From Nostoc sp. FACHB-152 (GTDB lineage: Bacteria > Cyanobacteriota > Cyanobacteriia > Cyanobacteriales > Nostocaceae): DNA of 64,000 bases. Positions 55,013 to 63,331 of the stretch are shown here, piece by piece; position 1 is the stretch's first letter; each line of letters begins with the position of its first letter. Under the pieces are notes generated by a model, which saw only the letters and a program-made list of their open reading frames with translations, did not search any database and was not told the DNA's origin. Both the position numbers and the translations under genes were made by a program. The stretch covers positions 1-64,000 of the forward strand of contig NZ_JACJRV010000010.1 in NCBI RefSeq assembly GCF_014697475.1, read 5' to 3'.

Positions 55013-56764
55013 TTAGTTTTGCTCTTGGCGGCGGTGGTTTGCTGCTTGTAATAGCAGCGATTCTGCAAAAGCGATCGCCTCACTTGCCGATTTACCACCA
55101 GCTAACTGTGCTAGTTCTTCCCGACGAGTATTTAAGTTATCTAAACAGGTGACTCGGACAACAGTACGCTGTTCGGCACTACCGTTGTTAGTTTTCTTAC
55201 CCTTGCCTTGGGTAATAATTTGCTTGTCCACACGGAAATGCCTGTCAGCCATCGCCGCAACTAACGGCTGGTGGGTGACACATAATACTTGATGGCTTTG
55301 TCCAAGTTGGTGTAATTTTTCCGCGATCGCTTGGGCGACCCTCCCAGATACTCCCACATCAATTTCGTCAAATACCAGCGTTCCGGCGGAGTCGGCTTGC
55401 GAAAAACAAGCTTTCAAAGCTAATAAAAAGCGACTCATTTCCCCTCCAGAGGCAATTTCCGTTAACGGTTGCAAGGGTTCGCCGGGGTTAGGGCTAAAAA
55501 CAAAGGTAATTTTGTCTGCACCCGCAGCAGTTGGAACAATCGGTACTATTTCTACTTGAAACTGTACCTTTTCCATCGCTAGGGGCTTAAGTTCTGATAT
55601 CAAGCGAGATTCTAAATTCGCCGCCGCTTGACAACGTAGTTTAGTTAACTTGTCACAAGCTTGGGTAAGTTTATCAAAATAAGTCTTTTCTTGTTGTTCT
55701 AAACTTTCGATAGATTGTTCGCTGTCGTTAAGTTGGGCTAATTCTTCTTGGATTTTTTCGTAGTAAGCGATCGCTTCTGTAAGTGTCGGGCCATACTTGC
55801 GGCAAATTTGCTTTAATTCTCGAATCCGTTCTTCTACTTCTTCCAATCGCTGAGGATCTGCTTCTAAACTGTCACCGTAGGCGTTAATTTGTCGCCCGAC
55901 TTCTACAACTGCTGTTTGTGCATCTCTGACTAGTTCTAATAATGATTGCAGTTGGCTATCGTATTCCACCATGTCATTTAAGGTGGCTTCGCTGTCTCCG
56001 AGTAAGTCTGCTGCGGCTGGAGTATCGCCATCGTTTTGATACAAAGCCTGATAGACTTTGTAACTCATCTGTTGTAAATCAACGACGTGATTGAGACGTT
56101 CTCGTTCTTGTGCTAGTTGTTCCAATTCTTGCGGATCGCTGAGATTGGCTGTGGATAACTCCTGCACTTGATAGGTAAGCAAGTCGAGTTGTTGCAAGCG
56201 TTCCCGTTCTGAGGTGCGGCGTTTTTCTAAGGCTAAATGGGCTTGTTGATAAGCACTATAAGCCGTCGCAATTACTTGACGTTGCCGGATTAAAGGATCG
56301 CCACCATATACATCCAGCCATTCCCGGACTTGGGCTGGTTGTCCTACTTGGACAGTTTGACCTTGGGCTGTAATTTCTACCAGGCGGTCCCGCAATCCTA
56401 CCATGATTTGCCGATTTACCAACACACCATTTACCCGCGATCGACTGCGGATATTACTACCTGTGGTTGTAATTTCTCGGCTAATTACTACTGAATTGTC
56501 ATCAATTAAATCTATTTCTTGTTCCGTCAACCAAGCGGCTAAAAAGTTATTAGATTTAAAACTTGCTTCCACCATTGCACGGGTTGTTCCAGTGCGGATG
56601 ACTCGACTAGAGACTTTCCCGCCCAAGGCTGCGTCAATGGCATCTAATATAATTGACTTTCCTGCGCCTGTTTCACCCGTTAAGACATTTAGCCCAGCAC
56701 CAAATTCTAATTCTAGTTGGTCAATGAGGGCAAAGTTTTCGATTCGCAGACCGAGCAACATCAA
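55013..56764 (-). CDS. recN: DNA repair protein RecN
   Basis: 583 aa SMC-like ATPase for double-strand-break repair. N-terminal Walker A TGETGAGKSIILDAI, central long coiled-coil arms (about 160-380, rich in Glu/Gln/Leu), and the C-terminal signature LASGGEMSRFLLALK, Walker B TLVFDEIDVGVSG and the HQPLVAA H-loop. Full length. Followed by a gap of 40 bp to the DUF427 gene on the same strand. Confidence 0.96.
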   Translation of the reverse strand: MMLLGLRIENFALIDQLELEFGAGLNVLTGETGAGKSIILDAIDAALGGKVSSRVIRTGTTRAMVEASFKSNNFLAAWLTEQEIDLIDDNSVVISREITTTGSNIRSRSRVNGVLVNRQIMVGLRDRLVEITAQGQTVQVGQPAQVREWLDVYGGDPLIRQRQVIATAYSAYQQAHLALEKRRTSERERLQQLDLLTYQVQELSTANLSDPQELEQLAQERERLNHVVDLQQMSYKVYQALYQNDGDTPAAADLLGDSEATLNDMVEYDSQLQSLLELVRDAQTAVVEVGRQINAYGDSLEADPQRLEEVEERIRELKQICRKYGPTLTEAIAYYEKIQEELAQLNDSEQSIESLEQQEKTYFDKLTQACDKLTKLRCQAAANLESRLISELKPLAMEKVQFQVEIVPIVPTAAGADKITFVFSPNPGEPLQPLTEIASGGEMSRFLLALKACFSQADSAGTLVFDEIDVGVSGRVAQAIAEKLHQLGQSHQVLCVTHQPLVAAMADRHFRVDKQIITQGKGKKTNNGSAEQRTVVRVTCLDNLNTRREELAQLAGGKSASEAIAFAESLLLQAANHRRQEQN

Positions 56765-57178
56765 GCTAAATTCTCCATAAGTAGTGCTGAGTCGTGAGTG
56801 CTGAGTGCGAAGTCATAATCATGTCCTTCTACCTCCTTCCTTCTTGTACTAGTACACCCATATCAGTGTAACAAACGTAGTTCTTGCCTCTGCTGGTGTA
56901 AATAAAGTACCAAAAGTTAAGCAGATGCTTTATTTCTAGCTTGTAGGTTTTGTTGACCCTGAAGCATAGTTTACAACAATACTTATTGTTCAACGTTATA
57001 AATCTTGCCCTACCTAGAAAACCCTGGAAGGTTGATAATTATTTTTACTAAAAATTAAATAATTTTTAAGAGTTTTTGCGTGTAAATATCACAAGTGATG
57101 TTTAACAATAAGCCGATTTGCGTCTATGCATCTCAGTTTACAATCTAAAGATAAGCGTAGACGTATAGCAAAAATTTT
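56765..57178. other. Intergenic region without recognised gene
   Basis: 414 bp between divergent units. GTGCTGA-type heptamers occur at 56783-56803. No hairpin or RNA gene supported. It must hold promoters for recN and for the DUF433 pair. Confidence 0.45.
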
Positions 57179-57412
57179 ATGTTAGGTCTAGATAGAATTA
57201 CATTTGACTCTATGATTATGGGTGGACAAGCTTGCATTCGTGGGATGCGAATTCCGGTTTCTCTTGTCGTTAATTTAGTGGCTAATGGCAAACCTGTAGA
57301 GGAAATTTTAGAAGAATATCCTGATTTAGAACCGGAGGATATTCGTCAATCTCTACTCTACGCGGCTTGGTTAACTCAAGAGCGAGTTTATCCCTTCAAA
57401 AGTGCGTCATAA
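57179..57412 (+). CDS. DUF433 protein (antitoxin-like)
   Basis: 77 aa DUF433 family: ITFDSMIMGGQACIRGMRIPVSLVVNLVANG then YPDLEPEDIRQSLLYAAW. The fold is a helix-turn-helix-type DNA-binding unit. DUF433 genes commonly precede DUF5615 (PIN-like) genes and are considered antitoxin components; the next gene, 6 bp downstream, is exactly that. Toxin-antitoxin activity is inferred, not shown. Confidence 0.88.
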   Translation: MLGLDRITFDSMIMGGQACIRGMRIPVSLVVNLVANGKPVEEILEEYPDLEPEDIRQSLLYAAWLTQERVYPFKSAS

Positions 57413-57418
57413 GTTATA

Positions 57419-57781
57419 ATGAAGTTCTTGGCAGATATGGGAATTTCGCTACGAACTGTATTGTGGTTGCGTAGTAGTGGTTATGATGTAGTGCATTTGC
57501 GCGATGAAGATTTGCAAAGGCTACCAGATAACGAGATTTTAATCAAAGCTCGTACAGAAGAGAGAATTTTATTAACTGTAGATTTAGATTTTGCCCAACT
57601 GTTAGCCATCAGTGGAGATAATTTACCCAGTGTCATCTTGTTTAGATTGGGAAATGAAAATTACGATGTAATTAACGAACGGTTGACGCAAGTTTTGAAT
57701 GAATGTCAGGAAGATTTAGAAGTAGGTTCAATGATTTCTGTGAATAATGAAAGTTTCCGGGTTAGGCGATTGCCGATATGA
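57419..57781 (+). CDS. DUF5615 PIN-like protein (toxin-like)
   Basis: 120 aa. FLADMGISLRTVLWLRSSGYDVVHLRD start and the LLTVDLDFAQLL segment carry the acidic residues of the PIN-like (Mut7-C-related) RNase fold: D6, the Asp/Glu of RDEDL, and D of VDLDF. Paired with DUF433 in a tight two-gene unit. Predicted RNase toxin. A 13-unit 21-bp tandem repeat begins 80 bp downstream. Confidence 0.87.
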   Translation: MKFLADMGISLRTVLWLRSSGYDVVHLRDEDLQRLPDNEILIKARTEERILLTVDLDFAQLLAISGDNLPSVILFRLGNENYDVINERLTQVLNECQEDLEVGSMISVNNESFRVRRLPI

Positions 57782-57861
57782 GTAAAATGGGCAATTTATT
57801 TCAAAACTTTTGGAGGTTGATTGCAGTTTATTCTTCAATTTAGCTGTAAGAATTGCCCCTA

Positions 57862-58134
57862 GAACACCGTTATTTCACCTATGAACACAAAACTTCGAGT
57901 CAAAAGGTAAAGCGATCGCCCTCACAACAACATTATTCCACCTGCAAACACGAAACTTCGAGTAAAAAAGTACAGCGATCGCCCTCAGAACACCATCATT
58001 CGACCTCAGAACAAAAACATTCTCGCTTGGAACACGAAACTTCGAGTTTAGAACATGAAACTTTGAGTTCGGAACACGAAACTTTGAGTTCAGAACATAA
58101 AACTTCGAGTTCAGAACTCGAAACTTGGAGATAA
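57862..58134. repeat. Tandem array of 21-bp units (13 units) with nested 63-bp repeat
   Basis: Thirteen units in exact 21-bp phase from 57862 to 58134. Units 1-3 and 4-6 are two copies of a 63-bp higher-order repeat; each ends in a unit carrying the HIP1-like GCGATCGCCCTCA. Units 9-12 are GAACACGAAACTTTGAGTTC-type and near identical. GAAC and GTTC arms can pair inside units. The period equals that of the array at 18182-18370 though the sequence differs. It also forms a continuous open frame (from a TTG at 57853) coding a heptad-like repeat around LEHETSS; no start signal supports a gene, so I do not call one. Confidence 0.9.
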
Positions 58135-58166
58135 AAGCTTGATTGATGGGGTTGGGAACTGGAATT

Positions 58167-60683
58167 TTACTGTTGTGCGTTGAGGCGATCGCGTAAATCT
58201 GCTAAATTTTTATAGATAGTTATAGTATTAGGATGGTTTACCCCTAAGCTCCTTTCTAAGATCTTTAAAGCTTTACTGTAAAAAATTTCGGCTTTACTAT
58301 ATCTTCTTTGGAAGAAGTAGAGTGCTGCAAGATTACCGAGGCTTAAAGCAACATCTGTATGTTCGCTTCCGAGTGAGTGTTGCCATATTTCTAAAGCTTG
58401 CAGGTAAAGGGGTTCGGCTTTACTGTATTTTGTTTGGCAAAAGTAGAGTTCCGCTAGATTATTTAAGCTGCTAGCAACATCTGGATGTTCTTCTCCTAGC
58501 ATGCATCGTGTTAGTTCCAAAGCTCGCAGGTAAAGGGGTTCAGCTTCGTTGTATCTTTCTTGGGATTTGTAAACTAATGCTAGATTGTTGAGGCTACTAG
58601 CAAAATTTGGATGTTCTTCTCCTAGCAGGCATTGTATTAGTTCCAAAGCTCGCAGGTAAAGGGGTTCAGCTTCGTTGTATCTTTTTTGGGATGTGTAAAT
58701 TAATGCTAGGTTGTTGAGGCTGGTGGCAACATATAGATTTTCCTCTCCCAGCAAATTTCGTATCAGTTTTAAGGCTTGCCGGGATAGCAGTTCAGCTTTA
58801 TAGTATCTTCCTTGGAAATTATAAAGTGATGCTAGATTTTTGAGGCAGGTGGCAACACATAGATTTTCCTCTCCTAGAGAATTTTGCATTAATTTTAAGG
58901 CTTGCAAAAATAAAGGTTCGGCTTTGCTATATTTTCCTTGATTTAAGAAGATATACGCTAGGTTATGCAGGCTTATAGCAAAGTCTGGATGTTCTTCTCC
59001 CAAAAAATATCGCCTTAGTGCCAAAGCTTGGAGGTACAGAGGTTCGGCTTTGCTATATTTTCCTTGGCAACGATAAAGTTCCGCCAGGTTGTTGAGGCTA
59101 GTTGCAAAATCTGGATGTTTGTCACCCAAGCATTGTTTGGTTATTTCTCGACACTTCTCATACCAAGGTAAAGCCTGGTCGTACAAACCCTGACTGGTGT
59201 AAAATCGAGCGTTACTGATGAATGCCCAAATTAAATCATCATTGCTGACGTATTGAATGAGATTGTTCGCTACTTCTGCTATGTGAGGTATGGTTGGGGA
59301 GAGACTGATGATTTGTTGAAGGGTAGAGTCTTCAGGGATCTTTTTGGCGAGTGCTACCATTACTCCACAAAACGATCGCTTAAATTCCTCTGGCTGTTCT
59401 AAACCTGTAAGCTTATATTGAAAAAACTCGCGCAGTAGTGGATGTAGTTGATAAATTCCCTCACCTTTGGACTGGAGTAAATGTAGCTGTAACAACTCAC
59501 GTCTGGCTTTTTTCCAATCTTGAATCTCATCATTTATTGTTATTCCCTCCACTAACTCCCAAGGAATGGGGGCTTGGGCAAATAAACTCAGAAGACAACC
59601 TAAACATTGAGCATTTTCTCGCAACCGTCGCCAACTCAATTCAAAAGCAGCAGCTACACCTAATTTAGCAGTCATTTCTGAGCGAGCTTCATCTAAAGCT
59701 TCATTCTTCAAACGCTCCTTTTCCAAGTCTTGCAGCATTTCTGCTAGGGATAACTCCTCATCACCTAACAAATAACGCCCGACTAATTCCAAACCCAAAG
59801 GCAAATATCCCAGCCACTTACAAAGTTTTCTCGCAATTAAAGGTTCACTTCGTAGTCTTTCTCTGCCAACTATAGATTTTAATAATTGCATCGCCGCCAG
59901 TGGTGTCAGCACATCTAAATCTAAACGCACTATCGGCTGCTGTAATTTTTCCCGCGTGGTAATCAACTGCTTAAATCGGGAAGGAACAGACTCTAAATAA
60001 CACCTGACTTCTTCTCGATAGTTAGTGACGTTATCAATTACTAGTAAAACCTCACCCGCCTGCCATTTTGTTAGACAGTGTTGAACTCTCCCAACTAAAT
60101 CTAAATCTTCTGGGATGTTCAATTGCAGCTTATTAATAGCAAACTGCACTAGTTGCACCCCCACATCCTGTAATGCAGACAACCAGCAAATTCCGCCTTG
60201 ATAAGTGACGCGGTGCGAATTGGCATATTGCAAAGCTAGTTCTGTTTTGCCGACTCCACCCATCCCCGCAATAGCAGCAATTGCTACCTGTTGGTTTTCC
60301 TGTAACAACCGATGGAGGTTTTGTAATTCCGCTTCACGTCCAACAAACTTTTCCCCAGGTAAAGCTAAAGGAATATTATGATGAATTTCTTTTGTTATTT
60401 GAGTGGGGAGAACACCGTTATGTTTTGCTGTTAGGTAAGCATTTAATGTTTCTCGCTTTCCGCGTTTAGAGGTAGCTAACTCAGGATAAATCTGAGCAAA
60501 CTTGTCATAAACCTCAGTCATACGCTTTTTGAACGCCCCTACACCGATACCAATCTCGTTTGCTAGTTTCGCCTCACTTGTACGTAAGTCTTCAGTCTGG
60601 AACGTGACTAAAAAGGCTTCTGTTTGCTCTGGGGATAACTTACGATCAGCAGCTTCTTGTCTTAAAAACTCATCCGATAGCAT
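58167..60683 (-). CDS. STAND NTPase with NB-ARC domain and TPR array
   Basis: 838 aa from the ATG at 60683; a TTG at 60698 in frame adds 5 residues. Residues 1-90 (LSPEQTEAFLVTF, TSEAKLANEIGIGVGAFKKRM) form a helical, HTH-like N-domain. FVGREAELQNL starts the NB-ARC/AAA module near 113, P-loop GMGGVGKT at 140-147, Walker B LLVIDNV near 210, RLITTREK-like sensor, and a winged-helix arm to about 430. From about 490, eight 42-residue TPRs of the kinesin-light-chain type (SLNNLAELY, YSKAEPLYLQALE). STAND proteins are signal-sensing switches and many bacterial ones act in antiphage defence; no effector domain is recognised here. Ligand unknown. The TPR units are similar in DNA, so copy number may vary between strains. 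Confidence 0.85.
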   Translation of the reverse strand: MLSDEFLRQEAADRKLSPEQTEAFLVTFQTEDLRTSEAKLANEIGIGVGAFKKRMTEVYDKFAQIYPELATSKRGKRETLNAYLTAKHNGVLPTQITKEIHHNIPLALPGEKFVGREAELQNLHRLLQENQQVAIAAIAGMGGVGKTELALQYANSHRVTYQGGICWLSALQDVGVQLVQFAINKLQLNIPEDLDLVGRVQHCLTKWQAGEVLLVIDNVTNYREEVRCYLESVPSRFKQLITTREKLQQPIVRLDLDVLTPLAAMQLLKSIVGRERLRSEPLIARKLCKWLGYLPLGLELVGRYLLGDEELSLAEMLQDLEKERLKNEALDEARSEMTAKLGVAAAFELSWRRLRENAQCLGCLLSLFAQAPIPWELVEGITINDEIQDWKKARRELLQLHLLQSKGEGIYQLHPLLREFFQYKLTGLEQPEEFKRSFCGVMVALAKKIPEDSTLQQIISLSPTIPHIAEVANNLIQYVSNDDLIWAFISNARFYTSQGLYDQALPWYEKCREITKQCLGDKHPDFATSLNNLAELYRCQGKYSKAEPLYLQALALRRYFLGEEHPDFAISLHNLAYIFLNQGKYSKAEPLFLQALKLMQNSLGEENLCVATCLKNLASLYNFQGRYYKAELLSRQALKLIRNLLGEENLYVATSLNNLALIYTSQKRYNEAEPLYLRALELIQCLLGEEHPNFASSLNNLALVYKSQERYNEAEPLYLRALELTRCMLGEEHPDVASSLNNLAELYFCQTKYSKAEPLYLQALEIWQHSLGSEHTDVALSLGNLAALYFFQRRYSKAEIFYSKALKILERSLGVNHPNTITIYKNLADLRDRLNAQQ

Positions 60684-60817
60684 AGCCAGCCTGACCAAAC
60701 TTTGCTTGATTCTACTTATCTTATACCTTGCTTCTACTATGTCTCTATTTCTCAGGAATCTCTAGCTTTGAAGGCAGAAATAAGATTTACACAGTAAAGT
60801 TTTTCACAAGGTTCGCC

Positions 60818-61069
60818 ATGAATATTCTTCTAACAACTTCTAACAACTCTCAGTCATCTACCCAAAGTTCACAGTTATCTTCCCCAACAATTGAAAAACC
60901 CTCTGCTTGGATGCGCGACGGTTACAGTCCGACAGAAATTATTCTCGCAGCAGCAATTTTAACTTCCTTATTGATGGGAGGAATTGCAACAGTGATCATG
61001 GCAATGACTGGGTTAGTTAAAACGTTAGCCCCAGCAACAGTAAATCAAACTAACCAAAAGAAGAAATAA
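60818..61069 (+). CDS. Small single-pass membrane protein
   Basis: 83 aa from the ATG at 60818; the frame is open to 60728 without support. The first 30 residues are Ser/Gln-rich, then one membrane helix (EIILAAAILTSLLMGGIATVIMAMTG) and a short Asn/Lys tail. Not recognised. The 159-bp palindromic element begins right after its stop codon, so that element may form the 3' UTR. Confidence 0.55.
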   Translation: MNILLTTSNNSQSSTQSSQLSSPTIEKPSAWMRDGYSPTEIILAAAILTSLLMGGIATVIMAMTGLVKTLAPATVNQTNQKKK

Positions 61070-61070
61070 T

Positions 61071-61229
61071 TTAACGTGAATTCGACAGATAATAAAGCAC
61101 CCCTCTCCAAACCTCTCCCCGAAGCGGGGAGAGGCTTAGAAACCTTAATTTTTCCTTCCTAACCAAGATATTAAAGCCCCTCTGCGTCTCGGAGAGGGGT
61201 TGGGGAGAGGTTCATCGAACTCACGTTAA
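61071..61229. repeat. 159-bp element with 15-bp terminal inverted repeats
   Basis: Ends TTAACGTGAATTCGA (61071-61085) and TCGAACTCACGTTAA (61215-61229) are inverted with one mismatch. Interior modules CCTCTCCCCGAAGCGGGGAG and CCCCTCTGCGTCTCGGAGAGGGG (second given in part: CCCCTCTG ... GGAGAGGGG) are strong hairpins, and CACCCCTCTCCAAACCTCTC pairs with GGGGTTGGGGAGAGG. No coding frame. Likely a small non-autonomous palindromic element. The remaining 61230-61439 holds a GTCACCT heptamer run (61319-61353) and a hairpin. Confidence 0.75.
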
Positions 61230-61318
61230 TTTATTTGAAAAAAATACATATAGCCATAGCCAAGGTAGTTAGGACATCGGTAAATCATAAAACTGAGACA
61301 GCAAAGACTTTTAACTCT

Positions 61319-61353
61319 GTCACTTGTCACCTGTCACCTGTCACCTGTCCACT
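61319..61353. repeat. Heptanucleotide repeat (CACCTGT)n
   Basis: Period-7 run GTCACTT GTCACCT GTCACCT GTCACCT GTCC before the actin-operon terminator. Same class as 7581, 20553 and 23926. Confidence 0.85.
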
Positions 61354-61370
61354 GCTATATAAAAATTAAT

Positions 61371-61400
61371 AATCCTTAATAGCCTTCACTACTAAGGATT
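61371..61400 (-). terminator. Terminator of the actin-like operon
   Basis: Stem AATCCTTA / TAAGGATT on the minus strand, loop 14 nt, followed by ATTATTAATTTTTA, 39 bp past the stop at 61440. Confidence 0.6.
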
Positions 61401-61439
61401 TCCAAAAAAAATAGCAGTATTCACAATCCAAACCGTTTC

Positions 61440-61955
61440 TTAAAAATCATCAAGAAACTGACTTAGACGACTAATAACAGGGTCAACATCTTCAGGAGGT
61501 GTAGCAATATAGTTATTATTTGCCATCTCCATTGCTGGGACTGCCGAGGCTACTGGTGTTGGTGCTGGTGACGTTGGAGGCTGATGGTGAATAATAGGTC
61601 GCTCAGTGACCAAAATTGCCAGATGCGCCATTTGTTGCGTCAGTTGCACAATATGGCGTTCCATCGCCTCCAAACGATTAGATTCTTTAGCGAAAAAACG
61701 TTCCTCAAGGTCAGCCACTTGACGTTGCAGTTCATCGATTTTCTGTTCAACCGACTCTGTGGCTGCTGTATTTGAACCAGTTTTGACAGACTCCGGTACA
61801 CATAAAAATTGCCAGAGGGCTTCTTTACAGAGGTCGCTGAAAGTCTTTTCTGGTTGTGGCTCTAAGTGGCTTTCCACCAGAGATAACAAACTTTCGTCAG
61901 CGACTTCTGGGTTGAACGTGACCGATTTAACTACTTTTTTTGACCATTGGAACAT
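61440..61955 (-). CDS. ParR-like adaptor: RHH-type N-domain plus coiled coil
   Basis: 171 aa. Residues 1-55 read as a ribbon-helix-helix fold (VKSVTFNPEV strand, DESLLSLVESHL helix, TFSDLCKEALWQFL helix). About 66-112 is a coiled coil (VEQKIDELQRQVADLEERF, RLEAMERHIVQLTQQM). Then a Pro/Ala-rich linker and an acidic C-terminus DVDPVISRLSQFLDDF. RHH plus coiled coil plus acidic tail is the layout of ParR-type centromere-binding partners of ParM actins. It is encoded 5 bp after the ParM-like gene on the same strand. Role inferred from the neighbour and fold; no centromere repeat proven. Confidence 0.7.
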   Translation of the reverse strand: MFQWSKKVVKSVTFNPEVADESLLSLVESHLEPQPEKTFSDLCKEALWQFLCVPESVKTGSNTAATESVEQKIDELQRQVADLEERFFAKESNRLEAMERHIVQLTQQMAHLAILVTERPIIHHQPPTSPAPTPVASAVPAMEMANNNYIATPPEDVDPVISRLSQFLDDF

Positions 61956-61960
61956 TGGTT

Positions 61961-63109
61961 TTAAGACCTAGCAGCACGAACGGCAGACAATTGCGCCTCT
62001 CCATAAATATACTGCCCCAAGGCGTTAGCTTGGCGAGATGGTGCAGCTAAATGAGCGTTAATTTTAGCCTCCTTCAAAAGGCGTTGCACATCTTCCCAGA
62101 AGAATTCACCACCACCTCCGGTAATAATCACATCAGTCACACGCTCTGGCAACCAAGCGAGTACACGGCTGCAAATATCACGAGAAAACATCTCAATCAA
62201 GTTGGGTAAGAAATCATCAAGATTGGTAGGCTTGCTAGCACCTTTGGGACGATAGAAACGTTCACCTTTGGGTTTGTTGACGGCGGTGATTAACGCCAGA
62301 GATTGGCTATCTGCGCCCTCAATTTCCTTTGCTACCATTTCGTAGAATTTGCTCATTCCGAAGTCGTCACTCTTAGAAGCACCTCGTGCAAAGCGGAAGT
62401 TATCTACCATCAACAAATCGATAGTTTGATGACCAATATCGACAATTGCTGCCGACACCTTAGTAAAGTCGGGAGACCCAGGGCCTTTCTTGGGTTGAGC
62501 TTCGCACCACAGAAGACTACCGTAACCTTCTGGCATTACCCAAACTTTATTGATGTTGAGGGATACGGTTTCACCTCTAAAGTTCATAACGTGAGGGCCA
62601 GTCAATTGACTGATGATCTGAGCCTTTTCTTTTTCAAATTGCTCTAGAGATAGAAAAGGTAAACCCAGGACTACAGAAATTTCGTCTTTGAGTTTGAAAT
62701 AGCCAGCACAAGCTAAAACTTTTGCTAATGCATCTTCTACTTTAGATTTGCCAACTCCCAAATTCGCCCCAAAATCTGCTGCTAGTTGACCTACAGCATA
62801 GCCATTGCCTTGATACTCCATCCACAAATCCATTAAAGGATCTGTAGCGCGGGCTTCAAAAATACCTCCCCGCACTTCTTCCATTGACATTTGTTTGACA
62901 TTGGCGGGGATGAAAACCACGTTGTTAGGTTCGCGGCTGACGCAGGTTTTGGTAGATGTTCTGCCTAAGTCCACACTGAGAATGGATTTACCAGAACCAC
63001 CATTAGGCTTTACAGAAGTAGCAGTATTAATTGGGGTAGATGCTGAAACCCTGTTGAGAGGGATAGCAGCAGCATTCATTGGGGTAGCGGCGGAAGGTTG
63101 GTCTGTCAT
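61961..63109 (-). CDS. ParM/Alp-like actin ATPase
   Basis: 382 aa from the ATG at 63109, chosen because AGGAG lies 5 nt upstream; the frame is open to 63139. The first 45 residues are a flexible, Ala/Pro/Ser-rich lead. Actin-ATPase motifs follow: phosphate 1 LSVDLGRTSTKTCV, phosphate 2 AIVDIGHQTIDLLMV, adenosine VIITGGGGEFFW. This is the ParM/AlfA/MamK group of filament-forming actin-like proteins, not MreB or FtsA. Usually on plasmids where it pushes sister copies apart; here it is among chromosomal genes (recN, DedA). Forms an operon with the ParR-like gene. Confidence 0.85.
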   Translation of the reverse strand: MTDQPSAATPMNAAAIPLNRVSASTPINTATSVKPNGGSGKSILSVDLGRTSTKTCVSREPNNVVFIPANVKQMSMEEVRGGIFEARATDPLMDLWMEYQGNGYAVGQLAADFGANLGVGKSKVEDALAKVLACAGYFKLKDEISVVLGLPFLSLEQFEKEKAQIISQLTGPHVMNFRGETVSLNINKVWVMPEGYGSLLWCEAQPKKGPGSPDFTKVSAAIVDIGHQTIDLLMVDNFRFARGASKSDDFGMSKFYEMVAKEIEGADSQSLALITAVNKPKGERFYRPKGASKPTNLDDFLPNLIEMFSRDICSRVLAWLPERVTDVIITGGGGEFFWEDVQRLLKEAKINAHLAAPSRQANALGQYIYGEAQLSAVRAARS

Positions 63110-63216
63110 GAAAGCTCCTAGTCCTTTCTTAACTGTCAAAATTTATCTTGCTCATCTTACATAAAACCATGCGAGATAGCATAAATTATAGGTTTCGTAA
63201 AGTGTAACTACGAATA

Positions 63217-63255
63217 CGCCTAATGCTGAGTTAGGCGATCGCAAATTCAGCATTA
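63217..63255. promoter_or_regulatory. Overlapping inverted repeats upstream of the actin operon
   Basis: Two perfect inverted repeats share bases: CGCCTAA-TGCTGAG-TTAGGCG (63217-63237) and TAATGCTGA ... TCAGCATTA (63221-63229 with 63247-63255, 17-nt spacer containing a HIP1 site). They are mutually exclusive as stems. Located about 110-145 bp before the actin start, a possible operator or centromere-like site for the RHH partner. Function inferred only. Confidence 0.4.
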
Positions 63256-63331
63256 TTGGGCATAGTGTAGGCGAATTTTTACCAGATGTAACCCCCAACT
63301 TCAAATAAAGTTCATATAAGGATTGCATATT

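Noticed and set aside
57853-58134. Open frame of 93 codons across the 21-bp array (heptad-like LEHETSS repeats)
   Set aside because: The frame is a by-product of a 21-bp (multiple of three) repeat. It begins at a TTG without a ribosome binding site, and all units are phase-locked regardless of coding sense.
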